DNA of 7,262 nt from UBA1479 sp038109305 (lineage in GTDB: Bacteria; Pseudomonadota; Alphaproteobacteria; Rhodospirillales; Casp-alpha2): positions 1-7,262 of the forward strand of contig JAYNIR010000045.1 of assembly GCA_038109305.1 (NCBI GenBank). The letters run 5' to 3'. The translations under genes were made by a program, and so were the position numbers. Of this stretch, positions 1-5,373 are shown piece by piece. The notes under the pieces were generated by a model. It did no database searches, was not told the DNA's origin, and worked only from the letters and a program-made list of their open reading frames with translations. Within the stretch, counting starts at the first letter, position 1. Each line of letters opens with the position of its first letter.

Positions 1-78
1 CACGTGTAAAAACGCTAAACTGTAAGCTACACTCTTTTTCTGTCTTTTCAAAGCCGCGTGTTTCCTACGTGTTTTCAT

Positions 79-108
79 AAAAAAAGGGCTGCCCGAAAGC
101 AGCCCTTT
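79..108 (-). terminator. Intrinsic terminator of the rplM-rpsI operon
   Basis: A 10-bp perfect stem (AAAGGGCTGC at 83-92 pairing with GCAGCCCTTT at 99-108) closes a 6-base loop. Read on the minus strand it is followed by seven T residues (A run at 79-85 on the plus strand), the standard form of a Rho-independent terminator. It lies about 30 bases after the rpsI stop codon, so it most likely ends the rplM-rpsI transcript. The plus-strand side also has a T-rich tail (GTTTTTG), so it may also stop plus-strand transcription entering from the left. The first 78 bases show no gene I can support. Confidence 0.9.
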
Positions 109-137
109 GTTTTTGTTGATGTTTTTTAGATATTGTC

Positions 138-620
138 TTAGCGCTTCGAGAACTGGAAGCTGCGGCGGGCCTTGCGGCGGCCGTATTTCTTACGTTCCAC
201 CGTTCGCGGGTCGCGGGTCAGGAAGCCACCGGATTTCAGTTTTGAGCGAAGCATCGGCTCGTAAAGCGTCAGCGCCCGGGAAATGCCGTGGCGCACGGCG
301 CCGGCCTGACCGGACAGTCCGCCGCCCTTGACCGTGCACATGACGTCGTACTGGCCCAGGCGTTCGACCGTTTCGAACGGCTGCTTGATCATCATCCGCA
401 GCACCGGACGCGCGAAATAGATTTCGAGCTCCCGGCCGTTGACCGTGATCTTGCCCGGCCCCGGTTTGATCCAGACGCGGGCGACGGCGTCTTTCCGCCG
501 GCCCGTCGCGTAGGATCGACCGTGTTCATCGATTTTCGGTTCCGTCGGCGCGGCGTCCACCAAGTCCGGAGCGCCGGTGAGTTCCTTGAGGTCTTCGAGG
601 GTTTTCAATTCTTCGGCCAT
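138..620 (-). CDS. rpsI: 30S ribosomal protein S9
   Basis: Small-subunit ribosomal protein S9 (uS9), a component of the 30S head whose C-terminal tail reaches the P-site tRNA. The S9 signature is clear at residues 99-117 (GGGLSGQAGAVRHGISRAL), followed by the conserved RSKLKSGGFLTRDPR block and a basic end RRSFQFSKR, with the universal terminal SKR. The 160 residues exceed the roughly 130 of E. coli S9; the surplus is an acidic N-terminal extension of about 30 residues, as usual in alphaproteobacteria. The ATG follows the rplM stop by only 3 bases, and a GAGGAG element inside the end of rplM serves as ribosome binding site, so the two are translated from one mRNA. No abnormal residues were noticed. 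Confidence 0.97.
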   Translation of the reverse strand: MAEELKTLEDLKELTGAPDLVDAAPTEPKIDEHGRSYATGRRKDAVARVWIKPGPGKITVNGRELEIYFARPVLRMMIKQPFETVERLGQYDVMCTVKGGGLSGQAGAVRHGISRALTLYEPMLRSKLKSGGFLTRDPRTVERKKYGRRKARRSFQFSKR

Positions 621-623
621 GGA

Positions 624-1088
624 TTAGGCGCTCCTCTTGTTCTTCGGGTTCATGGCGGCGACGTCCAAAACTTGCGGCTGTTGCGCTTCGTGCGGATGTT
701 CCGCGCCAGCGTAAACGTGAAGCTTGCGCATTTGCTGACGGCCCAGCGGATTACGGCTGATCATCCGTTCAACGGCTTTGTAGACCACCCGTTCCGGATG
801 TCCGCCGCCCAGGATGCCGCCCGCAGTACGGGACTTGATGCCGCCCGGATAGCCGGTGTGCCAATAGTATTTCTTATCGGCCAGCTTGTTGCCTGTCAGC
901 CGGACTTTGTCGGCATTGATGACGATGATGTTGTCGCCGCAATCGATATGCGGGGTGAACATCGGCTTGTGCTTGCCGCGAAGACGCTGCGCGATCACGG
1001 ACGCCAGGCGCCCAAGGACCACGCCGTCGGCATCGACCACGAACCAGCCCTTTTCGACGTCCGTCGGTTTGGCGGAATAGGTTTTCAT
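624..1088 (-). CDS. rplM: 50S ribosomal protein L13
   Basis: Large-subunit ribosomal protein L13 (uL13), an early assembly protein of the 50S subunit. The protein begins MKTYSAKP, continues with WFVVDADGVVLGRLAS (15-30) and carries the L13 signature around residues 107-142 (ERMISRNPLGRQQMRKLHVY followed by AGAEHPHEAQQPQ). The length of 154 residues fits alphaproteobacterial L13. I chose the ATG at 1088 because it matches the family N-terminus and has an AGGGAA ribosome binding site about 6 bases upstream. The frame stays open to an ATG at 1187, but the extra 33 residues are unlike L13, and that ATG lies inside the promoter, upstream of the predicted transcription start. It heads the rplM-rpsI operon. 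Confidence 0.97.
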   Translation of the reverse strand: MKTYSAKPTDVEKGWFVVDADGVVLGRLASVIAQRLRGKHKPMFTPHIDCGDNIIVINADKVRLTGNKLADKKYYWHTGYPGGIKSRTAGGILGGGHPERVVYKAVERMISRNPLGRQQMRKLHVYAGAEHPHEAQQPQVLDVAAMNPKNKRSA

Positions 1089-1116
1089 AGACTTTTCCCT
1101 AGTGCTTGAATTTTTT

Positions 1117-1142
1117 GGGGTTTGGCTGCGCGGCTGAACCCC
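1117..1142 (-). promoter_or_regulatory. Possible leader hairpin upstream of rplM
   Basis: GGGGTT (1117-1122) and AACCCC (1137-1142) can pair as a 6-bp stem around a 14-base GC-rich loop, within the roughly 70-base predicted 5' leader of rplM. Some bacterial rplM leaders carry a structure through which L13 represses its own operon. I cannot show that this hairpin is such an element, and a 6-bp stem with a long loop could occur by chance. Confidence 0.3.
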
Positions 1143-1164
1143 GCACCCGGCCCGGAAGCGGCGG

Positions 1165-1192
1165 AGTATGCCCATTAATTTTCCCAAGTCAA
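1165..1192 (-). promoter_or_regulatory. Promoter of rplM-rpsI
   Basis: On the minus strand TTGACT (1192-1187) is followed after 16 bases by CATACT (1170-1165), a good match to the sigma-70-type -35 and -10 hexamers of alphaproteobacteria. Transcription would start near 1158, giving a leader of about 70 bases before the rplM ATG at 1088. Its position after the thioesterase stop at 1244 suggests the ribosomal genes are transcribed independently of that gene. Confidence 0.7.
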
Positions 1193-1243
1193 GCGGGAAA
1201 CCGTAATGTTTTCCGTCAATTAGAATAACGGTACTATGATACC

Positions 1244-1594
1244 TTATTGGTCCTTGGGCGGGATGGAATAGGTCCCGGCCATGTGCGCGATCGCGCCTTC
1301 CTGGCCATCGGAAAACATCGTCACATCCAATATCGCAAACCGCCTTCGCAGCTTCAAAATCGTGGCTTCGACCATCAAGTCCGCGGGCGACGGACGGCGC
1401 AGGAAATTGGCGTTGAAACTGGTCGTCACCGCAAGTTTGTCCGGCCCGATCTCGCTTAGCAGCGCCGCATACATGGCGGCGTCGGCCAGCGCCATCATGG
1501 TCGGTCCGTAAACGGTTACGCCGGGACGCAGCATCCCCGAATTGACCGGCATCCGGAGGACTCCCCGCCCCTTCTCCATTTCCGTCACCCGCAT
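1244..1594 (-). CDS. PaaI-like hotdog thioesterase, 5' end uncertain
   Basis: Hotdog-fold protein of the PaaI/acyl-CoA thioesterase family, expected to hydrolyse an acyl- or aryl-CoA thioester in the cytoplasm; the substrate is not predictable. From the ATG at 1594 it has 116 residues. The core is LRPGVTVYGPTMMALADAAM (22-41), then AVTTSFNANFLRRP (55-68) and a closing strand AIAHMAGTYSIP. The classical HG of PaaI is YG here (Y29-G30), with Asp38 retained on the central helix. Members of the alphaproteobacterial subgroup also lack this His, so activity is not excluded. The frame stays open 18 codons upstream of the ATG and encodes family-like sequence (ILENEIPFAHEVG), but has no ATG, GTG or TTG before a TGA at 1643-1645. 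The annotated start therefore probably gives an N-terminally short product. It ends about 50 bases before the rplM promoter. Confidence 0.8.
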   Translation of the reverse strand: MRVTEMEKGRGVLRMPVNSGMLRPGVTVYGPTMMALADAAMYAALLSEIGPDKLAVTTSFNANFLRRPSPADLMVEATILKLRRRFAILDVTMFSDGQEGAIAHMAGTYSIPPKDQ

Positions 1595-1731
1595 GCCGAC
1601 CTCGTGGGCGAACGGAATCTCGTTTTCCAGGATACTAACTGGTCAGCGGAGATCAGCGGTTTCGCGGGTATGGCGGCGTCAGAGCGTCTGGTTCGGGAAA
1701 ATGGCGGTGCCGTGAGAGAGATCGACGGCAC

Positions 1732-1753
1732 TTGACGTTTACGTAAACGTCAA
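1732..1753. promoter_or_regulatory. Perfect 22-bp palindrome, candidate operator
   Basis: The half TTGACGTTTAC (1732-1742) is followed directly by its exact reverse complement GTAAACGTCAA (1743-1753), so all 22 bases are symmetric without a spacer. It lies in the 265-bp gap between the divergent thioesterase gene and the plus-strand operon, 106 bases before that operon's first ATG. TTGACG at each end resembles a -35 hexamer in both directions, so a bound dimer could block a promoter. The core resembles, from memory, operators of MerR-family regulators of acyl-CoA or branched-chain amino acid catabolism (LiuR type), which would suit the crotonase-like gene downstream; this assignment is inference. 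No regulator gene is present in the window. Confidence 0.75.
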
Positions 1754-1846
1754 TTTGTGCGATGAATTTAAAGGCGTATTCACCTTGGCGACCTTGCTAA
1801 TGGCCCCGGACGGAGCCTAAAACGGACAAAAGGCCCGTAAAGGCGC

Positions 1847-1852
1847 GGAGGA
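1847..1852 (+). promoter_or_regulatory. Ribosome binding site of the crotonase-like gene
   Basis: GGAGGA lies 7 bases before the ATG at 1860. This near-consensus Shine-Dalgarno sequence fixes the start of the first gene of the plus-strand operon. Confidence 0.85.
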
Positions 1853-1859
1853 AATCCTG

Positions 1860-2693
1860 ATGACCCAACAATCGAAAACGCTATCCGGCCCGGCCGGCGG
1901 GAGCGAGGCGGCTCTGCTGCGTTCCGACGCCGACGGGGTGGTGACCCTGACCTTGAACCGACCCTGGAAGTACAACGCCCTTTCGTCGGAATTGATGGCG
2001 GATATCCAGACGCAACTGGACGCTATTGCCGAGGACCGGTCTATCCGGGTCGTGGTGATTGCGGCGAACGGCCGTGCTTTCTGCGCCGGGCATGACCTTG
2101 AGGGAATGCGGTCGTTAAAAAGCCGCGAACCGGTCGAGGCGCTGTTCAAACAATGCTCCACAATGATGGTCAGCCTGACCCGGATGCCACAACCGGTGAT
2201 CGCCCGGGTCCAGGGAATTGCGACGGCCGCCGGCTGCCAACTGGTCGCGCAGTGCGACCTAGCGGTGGCTGCATCGGACGTCCGGTTCGCCACGTCGGGG
2301 ATCAACTTGGGTTTGTTCTGCGCCACCCCCATGGTCGCCGTGACCAGGAACCTGCCCCGCAAGCAGGCGCTCGAATTGCTGTATACGGGCGATTTCATCA
2401 ATGCGGAGACCGCCCGGCAGTACGGATTGGTCAACCGCGTCGTGCCAAGTGAACTCCTCGACCGGGCGGTCGACGACATGGCCCAGTCGATCAAAAGCAA
2501 ATCGCCCTTTGCAATGGCGGCGGGCAAAAAGCTGTTCTATGCGCAGATTGAAGAAGGCCTGGAGAAAGCATACGAACTGGCGACGGAGACCATTACCCAG
2601 AACATGCTTCACCAGGATGCCCAGGACGGCGTCCGCGCGTTTCTTGAGAAAAAACCCATGCCCGATTGGCAGGACCGAGACGACGATCAATGA
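1860..2693 (+). CDS. ECHDC3-like enoyl-CoA hydratase/isomerase family protein
   Basis: Crotonase-fold protein of 277 residues, first gene of a three-gene operon. Visible landmarks are the N-terminal strand VVTLTLNRPWKYNALSSEL (27-45), the CoA-binding/oxyanion segment AFCAGHDLEGM (73-83), the second oxyanion segment VQGIATAAGCQLVAQCDLAV (117-136), and FATSGINLGLFCATPM (143-158), followed by the C-terminal helical region. The GIATAAGCQL and GLFC.TPM motifs match the ECHDC3 subfamily. Against rat mitochondrial enoyl-CoA hydratase, the Glu144 position is Gln127 and the Glu164 position is Gly147, so both general acid/base residues are absent. Ordinary hydratase activity is therefore unlikely; it may bind acyl-CoA or catalyse another oxyanion-stabilised reaction. 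Its stop codon overlaps the next gene's start (ATGA), indicating translational coupling. An upstream palindrome at 1732-1753 probably regulates it. Confidence 0.92.
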   Translation: MTQQSKTLSGPAGGSEAALLRSDADGVVTLTLNRPWKYNALSSELMADIQTQLDAIAEDRSIRVVVIAANGRAFCAGHDLEGMRSLKSREPVEALFKQCSTMMVSLTRMPQPVIARVQGIATAAGCQLVAQCDLAVAASDVRFATSGINLGLFCATPMVAVTRNLPRKQALELLYTGDFINAETARQYGLVNRVVPSELLDRAVDDMAQSIKSKSPFAMAAGKKLFYAQIEEGLEKAYELATETITQNMLHQDAQDGVRAFLEKKPMPDWQDRDDDQ

Positions 2694-3211
2694 CCGCCCG
2701 GCCTGATCAGAGCGGCGAAATGTCGCCGCTTCAATATGACGACAAACTCCTTCGCGGCGTTCTCGCCGACGTGCGGACGATCGCCATGGTCGGCGCATCG
2801 CCGAATTGGGTCAGACCGTCGAACTTCGCCATGAAGTACCTTTTGGGCAAGGGATACCGGGTGATCCCCATCAATCCCGGGCACGCGGGGAAAGAAATAT
2901 GGGATCAGAAAGTTTACGCCTCTCTTGCCGAGGCACCGGGCCCGTTTGAAATGGTCGATGTTTTTCGCGCGTCGAAAGACGCCGGCGGCATTGTTGATCA
3001 GGCGATCGATTTGAAAGACGCGAAACGGATAACGGTGATCTGGATGCAATTGGGGGTCCGCAACGACGCAGCGGCCCTGCGTGCGGAAAAGGCGGGCCTG
3101 AAAGTCGTCATGGACCGCTGTCCCAAGATTGAATATGGCAGGCTGTTCGGCGAGCTAAGCTGGTACGGCGTCGACTCCGGTATCATTTCGGCGAAAAGGC
3201 GGAAACGGTGA
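2690..3211 (+). CDS. CoA-binding domain protein (YccU/CoA_binding_2 type)
   Basis: A 173-residue single-domain Rossmann-fold protein of the CoA_binding_2 family, presumably binding CoA or an acyl-CoA in the cytoplasm; the biological role of these stand-alone proteins is not established. The family pattern is clear: YDDKLLRGVLADVRTIAMVG (16-35) runs into ASPNWVRPS (36-44), then YRVIPINPGHAGKEIW (56-71), VDVFR (89-93), WMQLGVRNDAAALRAEKAGL (118-137) and VVMDRCPKIEY (139-149). The ATG at 2690 overlaps the preceding stop codon as ATGA, favouring this start. An in-frame ATG at 2666 lies inside the previous gene and adds only an unlikely basic stub, and an ATG at 2720 (GEM-SPLQYDD) is an alternative because the conserved region begins just after it. 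metY follows after 4 bases. Confidence 0.9.
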   Translation: MTARPDQSGEMSPLQYDDKLLRGVLADVRTIAMVGASPNWVRPSNFAMKYLLGKGYRVIPINPGHAGKEIWDQKVYASLAEAPGPFEMVDVFRASKDAGGIVDQAIDLKDAKRITVIWMQLGVRNDAAALRAEKAGLKVVMDRCPKIEYGRLFGELSWYGVDSGIISAKRRKR

Positions 3212-3215
3212 CCCC

Positions 3216-4535
3216 ATGACCGACCGTACAAACAAATCGGACAAGTCTTCGGGGCCTCCTACGTTCGGGTTTGAAACACGGGCGATCCATGCGGGCGCCC
3301 GGCCGGATACAGAAACCGGCGCCCGGGTCACACCGATCTTTCAAAATACATCCTATGTTTTTGAAGATGCGGAACACGCCGCGGACTTGTTCAACCTCCA
3401 GACATTTGGGTTCATCTATTCACGCCTGACCAATCCGACGGTCGCGGTGCTGGAAGAACGCCTGGCTAATTTGGAAGGCGGCCGAGCCGCGGTCTGTGCC
3501 GCATCCGGGCACGCTGCGCAGTTCCTTGCCTTTTTCACTCTGTTGGAGCCCGGTGACAGCTTCATTGCCTCCAAGAACCTTTACGGCGGCTCGATCACCC
3601 AGTTCGGCCATAGCTTTAAACGTCTGGGTTGGACGTGCCATTTCGTCGACCCGCGCGATCCGGAGAATTTTAAGAACGCCCTTGCCGACAACCCCGACGC
3701 GAAATGTATTTTTCTGGAGCCTCTCGCCAATCCAGGCGGGCTCGTGGTCGATGTGGAGGCCTTCGCCGAAATCGCGCACGCGGCGGGGATACCGATGATT
3801 GTCGACAACACGCTGGCAACGCCCTATCTCCTGCAGCCCATTTCCTGGGGTGCAGATATCGTCATCCATTCGACGACGAAGTTCCTGGCAGGGCACGGCA
3901 ATTCCATGGGCGGCGCGATCATTGAATCCGGAAAATTCGATTGGGCGCAGAACGACAAGTTCCCCGGCATGACGATGCCAGACCCGGCCTACCACGGCCT
4001 GACATTCTACGAGACGTTCGGCGATTTCGGGTTCACCATGAAGGCGCGCGCGGTGGCGCTTCGTGATTTCGGCCCAGCCATGGCGCCGATGAACGCCTTC
4101 ATGACCATCACAGGTATCGAAACCCTGCCGCTCCGGATGGAGCGCCACTGCGCCAATGCGCAGAAGGTTGCGGCGTTCCTCGAAAGCCATCCCGCCGTCG
4201 CCTGGGTCTCCTATGCCGGCCTTAAATCCAGCCCGTTTCAGGCCTTGGCGCAAAAGTACCTGCCGAAGGGTGCCGGGTCCGTGTTCACCTTAGGCCTTAA
4301 AGGCGGGTACGAGGCCGGCATCAAATTTGTCGAAACGGTGGAGTTGTTCTCCCACCTTGCCAATGTCGGCGATACCCGATCATTGGTGATCCATCCGGCG
4401 TCGACGACCCACCGTCAACTGTCCGAAGAACAGAAAATCGCCGCCGGCGCGGGACCGGACGTCATCCGGCTTTCCGTCGGCCTCGAAACCGCGGACGATC
4501 TGATCCGTGATTTGGAAAAAGCGCTTCGGGCCTAG
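3216..4535 (+). CDS. metY: O-acetylhomoserine aminocarboxypropyltransferase (sulfhydrylase)
   Basis: PLP-dependent enzyme of the Cys/Met metabolism family that replaces the acetyl group of O-acetyl-L-homoserine with sulfide to give L-homocysteine, the direct sulfhydrylation route to methionine. The 439 residues match MetY rather than shorter cystathionine gamma-synthase-type members of about 390. Landmarks are FETRAIHAGARPDTETGA (19-36), YSRLTNPT (68-75), the cofactor-stacking region CAASGHAAQ (94-102), Asp197 in MIVDNTLATP which should contact the pyridine nitrogen, the Schiff-base Lys222 in HSTTKFLAGHGN (218-229), and the substrate-carboxylate Arg388 in VGDTRSLVIHPASTTH (384-399). The start 4 bases after the CoA-binding gene makes it the third gene of one operon. 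No SAM or homocysteine riboswitch is apparent before it. O-succinylhomoserine use instead of the acetyl ester cannot be excluded from sequence alone. Confidence 0.95.
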   Translation: MTDRTNKSDKSSGPPTFGFETRAIHAGARPDTETGARVTPIFQNTSYVFEDAEHAADLFNLQTFGFIYSRLTNPTVAVLEERLANLEGGRAAVCAASGHAAQFLAFFTLLEPGDSFIASKNLYGGSITQFGHSFKRLGWTCHFVDPRDPENFKNALADNPDAKCIFLEPLANPGGLVVDVEAFAEIAHAAGIPMIVDNTLATPYLLQPISWGADIVIHSTTKFLAGHGNSMGGAIIESGKFDWAQNDKFPGMTMPDPAYHGLTFYETFGDFGFTMKARAVALRDFGPAMAPMNAFMTITGIETLPLRMERHCANAQKVAAFLESHPAVAWVSYAGLKSSPFQALAQKYLPKGAGSVFTLGLKGGYEAGIKFVETVELFSHLANVGDTRSLVIHPASTTHRQLSEEQKIAAGAGPDVIRLSVGLETADDLIRDLEKALRA

Positions 4536-4547
4536 CCCAACGGGCTA
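4533..4547. repeat. Small palindrome spanning two convergent stop codons
   Basis: TAGCCC (4533-4538) and GGGCTA (4542-4547) form a perfect 6-bp stem with a 3-base loop (AAC). The left TAG is the metY stop; the right CTA is the TAG stop of the convergent VOC gene read on the minus strand. No T tract follows on either strand, so it is at best a weak bidirectional terminator or 3'-end stabiliser. Confidence 0.6.
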
Positions 4548-4955
4548 ATCGGCAACGTAATTCGAAACTTCCACCAGGTTTTTGTCCGGGTCCCGGAAGT
4601 AGATAGACCGGATAGGCCCCATCGCGCCTTGGCGGATGGACGTATCAATTTCGATCTCGACGCCAAGGCTTTCAAGGTGCGCCTTGACCGTATCGATCGG
4701 CGCTTCGGTGATAAGGCAAAAGTCGCCTGAGCCGGTTACCGAATTGGCGCCCTTCGGCTCAATCGGGCTCGGGTAAGGATGCAGATTGATTTTGTGCCGA
4801 CCGAACTTGAGGGCGGTGCGGATCGTGCCGCTTTCAGACTTGAAGTCCTGACGGGTCATGCCGAGCCCGCTCACATAAAACTCACAGGTCTTGTCGATGT
4901 CCTTCACCGTCAGGACAAAATGATCGACGCGGTCAATCGTGAAAGGCGCGGTCAT
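4545..4955 (-). CDS. VOC family protein (GLOD5-like glyoxalase fold)
   Basis: A 136-residue vicinal-oxygen-chelate protein with two beta-alpha-beta-beta-beta modules, resembling the GLOD5 / STM3117-type group of glyoxalase-fold proteins. Motifs are VDHFVLTVKDIDKTCEFY (10-27), ALKFGRHKINLHPY (48-61), EPKGANSVTGSGDFCLIT (66-83), and the characteristic ending GPIRSIYFRDPDKNLVEVSN (113-132). Likely metal ligands are His12, His59, Glu129 and possibly Asp78 at the usual four positions of the fold. The metal site seems intact, so a metal-dependent lyase, isomerase or dioxygenase-type reaction is plausible, but the substrate cannot be named. Its ATG lies 16 bases after the stop of the upstream short DHH-type gene, so the two probably share a transcript. 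It converges tail to tail on metY. Confidence 0.9.
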   Translation of the reverse strand: MTAPFTIDRVDHFVLTVKDIDKTCEFYVSGLGMTRQDFKSESGTIRTALKFGRHKINLHPYPSPIEPKGANSVTGSGDFCLITEAPIDTVKAHLESLGVEIEIDTSIRQGAMGPIRSIYFRDPDKNLVEVSNYVAD

Positions 4956-4971
4956 CGAACAGCGACGCCCT

Positions 4972-5373
4972 CTAGGCGCCCCTCACCTTTTCGATGATTT
5001 CCTTGCAGACTTTTTCCGCGTTGTCCGGGTCGACCTGGCAAGTGCCGACGGCTGCGTGTCCGCCGCCGCCGTAATGGTCGTAGACGACCCGCGCCGCTGA
5101 TGGCGCCTTAGGATCGATGATATGGTTTTCCATCGGTCCGGAGCGTTCGGTTTTACTGATATGAAGGTCGAAACAAAGATGGACGCCGTCGACATAGGGC
5201 AAATTGGCTGTGATCTCGTTTTCCGATACCGCCCGTTCGCCATGCTGAAGCTTTCTGGGGTGGGCGAACAGGACTGTGTCGATAATGTCCTGTTCCTTAA
5301 ACAATGCGCCGCAAACGACGCCGTCGTAATCTGGTCTCGTAATCAGCCGATAACTGCCGGTAACCGAGTTCAT
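4972..5373 (-). CDS. Short DHH-family phosphoesterase-like protein, internally deleted
   Basis: A 133-residue protein that looks like the two ends of a DHH-family phosphoesterase (exopolyphosphatase-like, normally about 300 residues) joined in frame. The N-terminal part has SYRLITRPDYDGVVCGALF (7-25, with Asp15 and Asp17 of motif I), then ITANLPYVDGVHLCFDLH (54-71) and NHIIDPKAPSAARVVYDHYG (83-102, with Asp87). This runs directly into GGGGHAAVGTCQVDPDNAE (102-120), the glycine-rich GGGGH motif that closes the full-length protein. The roughly 170 residues normally lying between are absent. The name-giving DHH is D69-L70-H71 here, so a metal ligand is missing. The frame is intact and an AAGGAAA ribosome binding site precedes the ATG, so a product may still be made, but phosphoesterase activity is doubtful. 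It could be a decaying gene or a repurposed small protein. Confidence 0.8.
   Translation of the reverse strand: MNSVTGSYRLITRPDYDGVVCGALFKEQDIIDTVLFAHPRKLQHGERAVSENEITANLPYVDGVHLCFDLHISKTERSGPMENHIIDPKAPSAARVVYDHYGGGGHAAVGTCQVDPDNAEKVCKEIIEKVRGA

Noticed and set aside
288..1109. 273-codon open frame on the plus strand across rpsI and rplM
   Set aside because: It is wholly antisense to two certain ribosomal protein genes and arises from their GC-biased codons; the product has no recognisable domain.
624..1187. Longer rplM with 33 extra N-terminal residues
   Set aside because: The extension is unlike L13, its ATG lies upstream of the predicted transcription start, and the ATG at 1088 has a good ribosome binding site and a family-typical N-terminus.
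1817..2527. 236-codon minus-strand frame opposite the crotonase-like gene
   Set aside because: Antisense shadow of a clear enoyl-CoA hydratase-family gene; no domain or family pattern in its translation.
2259..2798. 179-codon minus-strand frame across the crotonase-like and CoA-binding gene junction
   Set aside because: Spans the opposite strand of two confident genes and has no recognisable motif.
3420..4253. 277-codon minus-strand frame opposite metY
   Set aside because: The metY frame is conserved end to end; the antisense translation is rich in Arg, His and Gly, typical of shadow frames.
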